A stretch of 64,000 nucleotides of DNA from the NCBI RefSeq assembly GCF_963678635.1, contig NC_087070.1, forward strand, positions 39,854,397 through 39,918,396, given 5' to 3'. Both the position numbers and the translations under genes were made by a program. Below, piece after piece: positions 12,377 through 23,600 of this stretch. The DNA is from Symsagittifera roscoffensis. Taxonomy: Eukaryota > Xenacoelomorpha > Acoela > Convolutidae. The notes beneath the pieces were generated by a model. It made no database searches. It was given only the letters and a program-made list of their open reading frames with translations, and was not told the origin of the DNA. Each line of letters starts with the position of its first letter. Position 1 is the stretch's first letter.

Positions 12377-12722
12377 ATACTTCTTGGTATGGAAAAGGGG
12401 ACAGGTGTGAAAAGGGGACTCGTCAAAAGGACTCGTTTGGATTTACATCAACAACATTGGCTCAAGGTAGATGAAGTTTTTTGATAATTTATGAAAAGTA
12501 AGATAGCATTATGAAATGAACAGTAGTACAAATCATGATATCAAATTGAATTTTTTGAGATTGTCTTCCTTGTGAACCAATATTTCTGCCATTTGTTTTA
12601 TGCTAAAATAGTTTGACAATGAACGTGAGAACAATCTTTGACATAGTTGTTAGAATGATTGTGGTTTGAAAAACATATTTTAAACTGAAAAAAAAACTCT
12701 TACTAGATTATCTGTCCATGTC

Positions 12723-13060
12723 AAAAGAAACAAGACTGCTCGTATGAGGGCGAAGCCCTGATTGTTAGTGGTGCCAATTTGTTATTCTGGAAAAATCTTT
12801 ATAACCATCAAACAACGAAGGAATCGAAAAATTTAATTGGCTTCCAAACACAAACTTATCAATTAAGAAGTGGCCGCATTTCCCAGTTCTGTTAACTCCC
12901 CTGACTCGAATCCAAAAACAACATGGATGTGAAAAAACCGTCGAAGGTCGCTTTTGATTTCAAATAAGCTACAAATTGACCTAGTAGCTACGTTTTCAAT
13001 TGAAAGCTAAGACAAAAGGTGCTTTCACAACGTTATAAACAGCCATATTTTAACTCCGAC
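12723..13060. repeat. Direct repeat copy B, about 338 bp
   Basis: Same orientation and order of blocks as copy A, offset about 680 bp, with scattered substitutions. Followed directly by a tRNA-like sequence that copy A lacks. Confidence 0.75.
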
Positions 13061-13125
13061 GTGGTGAAGTGGTTACGTATCCGCCTCTCAATCGAAATGT
13101 CGGATGTTCAAGGCCCACCATGATC
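13054..13125 (+). repeat. tRNA-like sequence, probable SINE head
   Basis: TGGTGAAGTGG at 13062-13072 fits a polymerase III A box (TRGYNNANNGG), and GATGTTCAAGGCC 41 bp later fits a degenerate B box. A related B-box string (ggatgttcgaggccc) occurs near 30316. I could not fold a convincing acceptor stem, so this is more likely a tRNA-derived SINE than a working tRNA. Confidence 0.35.
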
Positions 13126-13784
13126 CGTGCTTGTTGCTTGAGGGTGAAGCAACATTACCCAGCCTAGAAAAATAACCAAAAAAATTGCATGTAGTTCTTA
13201 AACAGGGGCATAACAGCGGTTCGCCGTGATGAGCTGTGCTGCTCTTGTGTTGGTGTTTTCCCCCGTGGATAAATGGTATTTTATAAATATATATGTTTTT
13301 TTAATATAGTTGCTATAAGTAGCAGTAAACGCCCAAATTATTATAACGGCCTTTCAAAACTGAGTAAATTTTAAAACATGGATCAAATTAGACGTTTGCT
13401 GGCTGTTCGGACTTTTGGAAGAAAAATGACAGAATGTTTTTGGCTCTGGTGGACTTTTTGCGTGCAAGGTTGAAAAGTTGATTGCGACATGGTCGCAAAA
13501 CTAGTTGCGGCATAGTCCAAAAAATAGTCGCGGCGTCATCGAAAAAAAGAATGCCAACAAATTAAAAAACAGTAATCAATTAAACAGAAGAAACAAATGA
13601 AAAAGAGTGATCGTATACCTGAAAGCTAAAACTATTTCGATTTTCTTTATAACAATATTTCAAGTCTTTTGATTATAAATGATGGGTCCACAACTTAAAT
13701 CTAACAATAAAAATTTGTGCGAGACCACAAAAACTTACAGCGAATAACCCAACCAGAGATGAAAAATTAAATGCGGAGGCGTGA

Positions 13785-13788
<4 letters not shown>

Positions 13789-13849
<61 letters not shown>
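13789..13849. repeat. (AT)n microsatellite, about 30 units
   Basis: An uninterrupted run of alternating A and T, directly read. Confidence 0.97.
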
Positions 13850-13850
<1 letters not shown>

Positions 13851-13949
13851 TTGTATGCATGTATTACTCACTTTAATATCACGGCAAAACTGAAATAGAT
13901 AGAGCACCAATGAATTGAAGCTGCTAGGTTTCCCGTACCTAGAAAACTT

Positions 13950-14670
13950 TCTGTGCAAGATCTGAAGTTATTTATTTCTTACGTAAGTTGATTCTCAGAT
14001 CTGAATTTTTTTTATTTCAGATCTTGATTAAAATTTGAAAATTTCAGATATGAAATTTAGAATTGAAAAAGAAATTTTTAGATCTGAAATAACCTTGAAA
14101 AAAGTTCAGATCTGAAATTAGAGCTGAGAAACCCTTTATTGAGTTATAATTTATGTATTATTTTTCGATGTTTGTGCAAGGCACAACTATGTTTGGATTA
14201 ACTAGCGGTAAAAAAAACTTCCGAATATTTTCACAAACAGTTTTTTTTAATTATTTTTCTTATTCAACGGTGTTGAAATGTTTTCAAAAACTGTCAGAAG
14301 ACGTATCAATTTTTTAATTTTCATATGCAAACTATCTGTTTCCAATGTATATCTTATGCTTGAAGAGTAATTTTTGTGTGTCTCTCTTTTGAGAATTTGC
14401 TGAGTACCTGCTAGTAGCTAGCAGAAGCTATCAAATCCTTAAGAAACAAAAATACCAAAAATTGTGTCAAAATCATTGATTTTTCAGACCTGAAATATTT
14501 AAGAAAAACTAATTTTTAGATATGAAACAACCAAGAAAAAAAATCAGATTTGAAATTTGATCTGAAATAACCCATCCCTAAAGTATCCAAACGTTTTTTC
14601 AAAAGTTCACAATCATTTTAGATCTGAAAATAATTATTTCAGATCTGAATTAGAACATATGTGTCAAAAT
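13950..14670. repeat. Cluster of AGATCTGAAAT palindromes
   Basis: At least ten variants of TTTCAGATCTGAAAT, itself an inverted repeat, are spread over about 700 bp in both orientations. No reading frame. Possibly a decayed satellite or a repeat made of short hairpins. Confidence 0.6.
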
Positions 14671-15942
14671 GTCACACTAGATACAAACTATGCGTTCCAG
14701 TTTGCAAGACAATCAAATTGAAAACAAATGACTCTTCCTATTTCTTCTATTTATGGTTCATCTGACTTAGAAAAAAAATAAATTAGCAAAAACCTACTGT
14801 AAACTTACTGAAAAGACCCTAACCGAACAGAATTGGTCAGAAAATTTTGACAAGCTCTTTATCGCTATATTTAACAAAAAGATGGGCCCTTTATGGCTTT
14901 ATTCACCAATGAAGACACCTAGTTTTGAAAAAAATCTCAAAAATTTAAATTAGATGTTGAGCAGTTGGGGAATTTTTTCAAACTCATGCATTGATAACCC
15001 CAATGTGCGCGAGACTTCACAAAACGCACTGAACTTAGCCCAACTGCACCTTTTAAACTTTAATGTAAAATCCAAAAAATGCATCGAATGCGTCAACGCC
15101 GGTAAGCATTCAAAAAATCTCCACAGTTTTTGGTCTTGAGAAATAAGGCCACCATTATGAGGCCAAACTGTGAATTATGTGCATTGTAAGCGAATTCCGC
15201 AACATGCCCAAAACAGATTGGTCGCGGAATCTGTAACATTGCTACATTTCTTTCATAATCTTTGCTGTTTTGGATTCCACAAACAAATACCTAAAACACT
15301 GTACCGCTCAAAATCGTTCCAAAAATAGGCAAATTTGCGGAATCCGCAACCGTATTTGCGGAATCCAGAACAGTTTGTGGAAACCGCAAACAAATAATGA
15401 GACATGTGTATAGGTGAATTGAGCTGCTGCGGAATTGAGCTGTTTAATTGATCTGTTGCCCTGCCGTTCTCGAACCGAACAAGAAAAAACCTCGATTTCT
15501 CCGGCTTTCTACCTAAAGACTAAGAAAAAATTTTGTTTTTATGTGTAAGGATCGTTTTTCACAATTAATCTCGCTACACATCGCTAGCAGCAAACACATT
15601 CCTTAATTTTTTAGAACATTACAAAGCATCGCACGGCATACTTAGAAATATCAAAACTGATCAAGTATCAGGCTTTATAGTTAAAGAATGCAACGATTTT
15701 TGTCACATCTAACGACACAGTCAAAAAAGCTTTGGGGTTCTTTGGGGAGTAAAACTGGTTTTTTTTGGGATACCTAGGACTGGTTGAAGACTGGTAGAAA
15801 ACAAATAAAAAGAGACTCCTAATAACGGCACAAAAAACTAATACCACAATTAGAACTGGTCATGGTGAAATCTAACAATACCTAAGTTTTTACGGCAGCA
15901 ATGATTAAATTTCCCGCCCCTTGAAGTGCACTTTGGCAGAAC
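14671..15942. other. Gene-free stretch
   Basis: Contains a MITE-like fragment starting at 15153 (cattatgaggccaaactgtg, then repeated gcggaatcc strings to about 15400). Otherwise I see no gene, RNA or clear repeat. Confidence 0.5.
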
Positions 15943-16317
15943 CAGGCGCGGATCTAAGAATTTCTCGAGGGGGGGGATTTCAAAAATTTTGTAAACCTTT
16001 TTTAAAGTCGACCAAATTGGTTTTCTGAGCTCTCCCAAACCACTATAAAGACCCTAATTTGACCAAACTTTCTACACTGCAGGAAAGTTTTTGAAAAAAG
16101 GTAAAAAAGCGGTTTTGGAAAATTTCGACCAAAAAATCGCCTTTTTTTTCTGCGCGCGCCCCCATCTCAAAACTAGGTTATTTTGGCGCCAAAAGCGCCT
16201 TAAAACAATGTCAGGGTCAGTCAGCCGAAAATGGATATCTCAAAATATTAGAAAAGGGGTACCCTTCGGGTCGGCAGGGGGTCGAATCCCTGAAGAAAAA
16301 GGCGTCCGCTAGCGCCT
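15943..16317 (-). repeat. hAT-type MITE, diverged copy, reverse orientation
   Basis: Starts caggcgcggatctaagaattt and holds ctcgaggggggg, the ggcgccaaaagcgcc string and, near the far end, gtcggcagggggtcgaatccc. All these match the better copy at 62155-62588 read in reverse. The far end is worn and no target duplication is visible. Confidence 0.7.
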
Positions 16318-16465
16318 ATTACAGAAAAACGCAACATATCGCTTTTTATCATTCCAAATTGATCAATTTCGCCAACTTTCAAACCCCCATTACTTTACAA
16401 AAACTTATCAAAGGTGAAAACTTTTAAAATTTTAGCTCAGGATAACGATAAACTTCAAATAGCAA

Positions 16466-16984
16466 CAAGACTGCTCGTATGAGGGCGAAGCCCTGAATGT
16501 TCCGACTGCCTTTTAACGTTTTATGGAGCAGTAATATCATTAAAAATTTAATGTAATAAAAAAAAATTTTAAATTTGAATTTTTTTTAATGAAAATCCTC
16601 CCCCCACACGCCATTTAAAGTACAAAAAGATAAATTTAGCTCCTTGTAACAATTCAAATATGGCAAATAAGCTTCTTTCAACCAATTTGGAACGATTTTA
16701 AGACGGATTAACTCTGCGCTTACGCGTTAATAGCGCGAAATATATCGCGCGTTAATTGTCCCAAATTGGCCAAAATGGCAATCTTTAAACCCCCATAACT
16801 TTACGAAAAGTGATCACAGGTGAAATATCTTTTCAAATTTGAGCTCAGGGCATCAATACCTTTTGAATGATTTTGAAAAATTCCGTCAAAAAAGGCTAGT
16901 TAAAAAGTCGAAATTTGTCTGAAGAAAAAAAAAACCCACCACGAGCACAAATATTTCGTTACTTTCGTATCGAAAGTCGGAACA
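16466..16984 (+). repeat. MITE-1, near complete copy
   Basis: Begins caagactgctcgtatgaggg, then gaagccctgaatgttccgactgcc, and ends ...cgtatcgaaagtcggaac. GTTCCGAC near the left and GTCGGAAC at the right are inverted repeats. The interior carries cacacgccat, tacgcgttaatagcgcg and the repeated gcgcgttaattgtcccaaattgg. At least eight more copies lie in the window. Confidence 0.8.
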
Positions 16985-17613
16985 AAAAAAATTAAAACGC
17001 CTAGATTAAATGCCAAAATTCGACTGAATAAAGAAAACTACCTCAAACATAATTATTCAACAAGAGTAAATTTGTGTGGAACGACGTTGCTCTTTTTGCT
17101 CATATATCGATATTCATCGGGGTTGTCGTATTTGTTTCCTTCCCTCTCCCTCCAACTTCGAGCTTGAGGTTCAAGCCTCTAAAAAATCCAGCATTTTCAG
17201 AAAACAAAATATTATCAAATTTAATTAGTTTGAATTTTGCGTGAACGTTTTTTTTTTCAATATTTTTTTCGAAAATCTACGTTGTTGAACAGACAGATGC
17301 TTCTATCGCAGTTTCGGTGGTTAGAATTTGGTCATTGAAAGCCAGCCGCGCAGCAACAGAAACGTTTCAAGTATTTGGAAAAGGGCTATCTACTGGTTTT
17401 CCATACCATTCTTCTAATTGGTTCCTAGTTTGCTCGCCTTTCTCTTTTGAATTCGCACATTAATATAATTTTCCTCTTTATTTTACCGTGGAAATATTTT
17501 CTTCAGGCAGCAAATTTCGATTTACGAATTGATTCAGCGTAGCTTATAGCATAGTCCGATTTGATCTGGTTCATAACTCTAGTTAATTAACTTTCATAAC
17601 TAGGTCATTAAAA

Positions 17614-17639
17614 ATGGGGGATAAAGTGCAGAACACCAG
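17614..17639 (+). CDS. Two-TM gene exon 1 (start codon)
   Basis: ATGGGGGATAAAGTG opens an eight-codon exon ending in AG|gtgaga (phase 2). It is the nearest upstream ATG exon whose phase fits the next exon. Least certain exon of the model. Confidence 0.6.
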
Positions 17640-20600
17640 GTGAGAATAGAGCAAAAATCAACATATCTTGAAATATTTGACTTTCCACCAATTTTTCCAT
17701 CATTTTTGTGACCAATAATTCAGGAGCTAGAACTAATTTGATTTGCGTAAGTTTTTTGGAATGAGACACCTTTCAGTTCAAAAGATCAAAGATTTAAATG
17801 TCATCAGCCGAATTTGGCCAGAAATAGGTCTTTTGTCAAATTCTGCCCATTTTTGATAACATATCAATCAGACGTTTTTTATTGCTTGTCCAATCACAGA
17901 CGGGTTTTTTGTTTGATTTAGAGGTTTTTAGCACCGTGGTAGGGCGTTCACCTTAGAGCATTGGTAGGGCGTTATCAGATCATGACTAGCTCTCAGAGGA
18001 CCTATAGCTTCAAGCCTACCACAGCCTGACTAATTTAGACAAAAATAGGAAAACCCGTAAGAATTCATGGAGTCGAAAAACTAACGATATAACTCATTCT
18101 AAAACGAGGTATAATACTCTTGGTTAGAGGTGTTTGACTTATGTTTCGACCAAATTAGGTCCAAAGAAATGAAAACATAGTCTAAACATACTCGAAAGCT
18201 ATCCGAGTCTTGTTCGAACATAAAATAGAGTCGGAACATAGTCGAACACAATATGCAGTCAAAAAACATTCTCGAAAATTAGTTCATACTCAAGACTATT
18301 CTAAATGTGATTTTGAACAAAAGTAGCTGAAGCGAAATTTTGCCAATAAAAGTAACTAATAATAAGCTTTTCATGTATTAGAAAAAGAGTTTCCCACTTT
18401 GGACAAATCCAAATGAAACCAGAAAAGTAGCTCAAAAATAACTGCATCTATATATTAACCAGGAGCACAACAACAGTTCTCCGTGAAGAGCTGATGCAGA
18501 TAAAAAAAATTTTTTTTTTCGTAAATGCCATACTAGTGTCCAGTCAAGAAAAATGGGTATTTATTTTTTAAATCTTTGCACTATCACAGCAGATTTAGAC
18601 GGCCGATATTCGCTGCTTTTCAAATGATATCATTTAATTTTTGCTGATTGTATGCTTAACATACGATTGGATAAGGTAGATGACTAGTGCATTTTTTTAA
18701 CGAGTTTTGATTAGAAAAAAAATTCCAATTTATAGGATTGTTTCTACTCTGCAGGCCATTTCTCTTAATATTACTTTCAGTTTTCTGGAACAAAACATTT
18801 TGGTCAAAAATGACTTATAGACATTCGACGTTGGTTTTCTATAATGTTTGGTCTTATGAGTAATCGAAAAATTTTCAATCTTTTTTTGAAAACTTACTAG
18901 TAAAAAAATTCGTATTTTAGAGCTCAATCGTTTCATTGACTTTGAAAAAAAGTTGACAAAGTTTTGCCTCTGTTTTCCAGGTCTTATTAGCTAGATCAGC
19001 ATTTGGATTATCGAAAAAAAACCTTGTTGAATTTGCTCAATATACTACTTTGCAAGGGTTAGATAATGGTTCGTTTAAGTAAGAAATTTGGCATATTTTC
19101 CGGTAAATTTTTTTTTGTTTTCGGTTGCTGATAAAATTGTTTTTAAAGATCAATGAGCTGGAAAACTCAAAAATATATTCATTATAGTTGCAGGAATTTG
19201 TGATCAAAGAAATCAAATGCCGAAAGTGTCTAAGAAACTTCTAACAAAGAGCAAGCAACCAATAATTTGCTATTGAAAGATTTTCTAAACAATTTTTTTG
19301 AGGAAAATTTTGCATCAATTATATGTTGCCCAATAGTTTCTGCGATAAAAAATACTGACTTTTTGTTCATATAAAAGCTTTTCAAATGATTTCGTTGATG
19401 CTTGTAATTTTGAGTGAAGTTTCTTTGAGTTAATTCTGTCAGTTTAAGGTCGTTGTAAATTGGTGTTCCCTCGCGTTTAACGGCCGCGGAATTATTTTGT
19501 TTTTCAGATATTCATCAAAAAAAATAAAGTATGAGCGTGCATATTGCATTGCAACCGTCTCTAAAACCCAGGGTACCGTCTTTTATTCAAACGTTTTAAC
19601 TTCCAGATCAGAAGATTGGCAAAAAAAACATAAACCCATGGTACTGTCTTTTATTCAAACGTTTTGACTTCCAGATCAGAAGATTGGCAAAAAAAACATA
19701 AACCCATGGTACTGTCTTTTATTCAAACGTTTTGACTTCCAGATCATCAGAAGATTGGCAAAAAAAACATAAACCCATGGTACTGTCTTTTATTCAAACG
19801 TTTTGACTTCCAGATCAGAAGATTGGCAAAAAAAACATAAACCCATGGTACTGTCTTTTATTCAAACGTTTTGACTTCCAGATCAGAAGATTGGCAAAAA
19901 AAACATAAACCCATGGTACTGTCTTTTATTCAAACGTTTTGACTTCCAGATTGGCAAAAAGCATACTTTTTTGGCAAAAAGCATACTTTTTTCGTCAATT
20001 TGATTGTTTTCGGTCAAGGTGCTTTCAACGCGGTCAAACAAACAGTGTCAACTTTGGAAATTAATATCAAAAGCAGTCGAACTGTCTTCCCGAAGTAGTC
20101 GAAGGCATCAAAGTTAACAAAAGAGGGCGACAATTCGTTACAAACGGCAATTTTAACACAGCATTGGCAAAGCTCAAGCGTTTTGCTGCGCTGCGCTTTT
20201 ATCCGGCATGAGAAGAATAGTGCGCGTGAGCCAGTGTTCCTTGCTTAACATGCTGTCGCGGTTTGTCGTTTCTTACGAATTGTCGCCTCCCCGAGTCGAG
20301 GTGATGACTTTTATGTTTCGTCTTTCAAAGTCGAGTACATGCCAATAAATCGGAGTCAGACACAACATTTTTTCGAATAGCATCATACTTGTTTGCGTTT
20401 CTGACTAAAATTGAAAACCAGAGTATCCATTGGATGAAAAATAATAAGCCCAGAAATAGTGCATCTATACGAACATTCAAGTTGCAAGTAACACAATAAT
20501 TTCATTCTGATAAAAAACATCCCGATTTATTACCCAAAAAGTATAAATTATAGTTTTTAAGTTTGGATAACTGATGATAATTGAAGTAAAAAAAACACCC

Positions 20601-23600
20601 AAATTCGGTCTAAACGGTCGAAATCTATCAAAATTTAGTCGAGACAGTCGAAACATATAGTGAGCACTTCAACCCGGATCACAATGAAAGGCGATATTTA
20701 GGCTGAACGGTCCAAGAAGTCTCGAAATATTTGTCAACGCGGTGTCGAAAAATAAACAAATCGTCACTCTATTTTTTGATTTAGTTTCCAGCTGGTGGAT
20801 GACATCGACAGGAATGATTGTGAGATTGGAGATCCGGTTGAGATGCTGGACCAGATGGCGGATAAGTACAAGAGACAGAAGGACATGTACCGAGAGGCCA
20901 GAGACTACTACTTCAAACTCAACCTCTGGGTCTTCTACCTTCCACTCCTCATAGTCCAAGGCTAGTAAACAGTTAATAAATAAGTTATATAAAAGGTACA
21001 TAAGTTAAATAAGCTACGTGAACAAAAAGAAAACGATTAAAAAAATGTGTGTTGATACTTAAAATAAACATTTTGCTTTTTGATGGATCACTTGACGGGT
21101 TTAAATAAAAATCTTTTGATGTACACTCAGCAGACAGGGGCAGATCAAGGATTTTTTCGAGGGGGGCGGTTTTTCAAAAAAATTTAGAAATTTCTGTCGA
21201 CCTTTTTTTGTTTAAGCTTGACCAAATTGATTTTCCGAGCACACCCAGAACACTATAAAGACCCTACTTTGACCAAAAATTTAGCGCCACACAGGTCAAA
21301 AAGCCGTTTTTGGGCACTTTTGGAAACGTTTGAGCAAAAAATTGCATATAAAATTATGTTGGTTCCAAATCAATTTTTAATTTTAGCGATTATTGTAAAA
21401 ACATATGGTTATACTTGAAAAATCATTGGCTCTTAATTTGCTACTGAAAATGAAGTAGCTGATGATCAAACAGGGTACATCAGGGTATGATCAATTGCTT
21501 GTAAGTATAACTGGTTATCTTAAACGCTGCGATTGTGGTTATCGGCGAATCCATAGACACTTTCCTTAGATTTCTTAACCGAAATACACCGAAAAAAAAC
21601 TTTAGAAAATATTTGAAGTGAAAGGAAATATCAAACAAGGTTGCTCGTATACCAGGGTGAAAACTCGCGAGTTCCGACAACACTCAAAATTCTTGGGTAA
21701 AAAAATTGATGAAAAATTGATGAGTTTTTTCTGCAATTTATTTCCTTACACGCTAATGTAAACTAGAAAGGAATGTGTTTAGCGTCTCACATTCTCACCT
21801 TAAAAACAATTCTCTCAATTCAAGGCGAAACCGCATTAATCAGCCGCCTACGCGTGTTGTAAGAACGCAATATATCGCCTGTTAACTGTCCCAAATTGGC
21901 CATATTAGCAGTTTTCAAACCCCATATCTTTACAAAAAACCAACACAGGTGAAATATTGCTTACATTTGAGCTCCAGATAACAATGTTTTCCAGATGGTA
22001 TAAATATGTTTGTGAGAAATGCTTAGCTTAAGAGTCATAAATTGAAAGAACAATAAAAAACAAATATAATTATACCAATTTTTCTACTTTTAAGTTGCTG
22101 GTATACATAATTATGCACTGAATCATCCGACTGCACTTAAAGGCCAACTATAACGTTCAAGGCAAATTTTAAAAAAGTGATATATTAGTAGAATAAAAAT
22201 GTTTTTCTTTTCAATTTTTTTTTTCAATTTTTGCCCATTTACGCTATGTAAAGTACAAAAGGATGTAGTTAGCATCTCGTAACCAAAAATTAGCCTCAAT
22301 TTAACTGGAAATTATTTAATCCTCCGTTTACGCGTGCGATAAGAACGCAATCAATTGCCTGTTAATTATTCCAAATTGCCCAAATTAGGAATTTTCTAAC
22401 CCTTTTTTGCAAAAAAATGATCTCAGAAATTTTTGTTTTGAACAACTGCATTTATCTCTAAGCAACAATATTTTCAGAGGAAATAAAAAAAATGTCAAAA
22501 GAGGTAACTCAAAAATTTTTTGATTAAAAAAATCACTACAAAAGTTAAAACAAAAAATTGCTCGAAGTAGGCCAAGACTCTGAGTGTTTTGTCTCCCCGT
22601 TAAAGGACTTGAATAATCTTTGGTGAAAATTTTCGATGATATAATGATTGAACTAGATTAAAAATGATGCGCAAAAATTTGAGCTAGACTCACTTACTGA
22701 AAAAAGTTGTGAACAAAACCTACTCAAGTTGTCAACTTTAGAACTTTCACGAAAAATGTTTGTACGAGAGATAACTTTTAGAATTCGGTCTTAGTGTACA
22801 AACATCTGGCAGATGGTTAGAAAATTTGTCAAATATTCAACTAGAAATTAAAAGATGGTCTGATTAAAAAACGACCTGGAGATAAAAAATATTTTTTTCC
22901 TCGAAAGTAGAAACACTAAATTTTCTCGTATATTGGCAAAATCGCAAGCAAGGATTTTCTTGTTACTGTCCAAAATAGCTCAGAAGGTTTCCACCGCATT
23001 CTTAGGTAACAGTCAAATTAGTGTTGCTTTTTTTCTGTGTGGTGTTATGAAAAGATCCGAACAAAAAAACTAAAATTTAGGCATACTCGATTGGAAACAG
23101 TTAAAACATTTAGGCCAATTGGAAACAGTTTTTGTAGAAGAAGACTAAAAATAAAAACATCGTAATTTTGTTTTTCAATCTCAAAAGTTGTTTCTAACTT
23201 TTTTTGCATAATTTTTTGAGTTTTTGAAAATTTTGATTCCCGCAATGGCGCTAAAAAGCTCCTAAAACTAACTTTACTCGAGTAAAACTAAATTTTTACG
23301 GCTTAAATTAAGCTTGAATAAGCCTGCACGCTAATTTTACTAGATCAGAATTAAACCAGCAATCAAAACACTGAGACAAAATAACGATTTTTTAAAAAAA
23401 TTTTCTTCAAATCACGAATGAAAGGTATTTAAGATGATATTTAATTCGAGCTCTCTAATGATTATTTGGGGCACCTGATTTTGCGTGAAAAACAAAATGA
23501 AAGAAAAGAAAGAAGAACTAAAATACGCACCAATACAAAATTTATCCACACGTTTCAAATGGTCGGAACATTAATCCTGTAGGTGTTTGCAGTAGTTTTG

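Noticed and set aside
19568-19965. Regular repeats resembling a CRISPR array
   Set aside because: The 68-bp units are contiguous without unique spacers, and the context is a eukaryotic intron.
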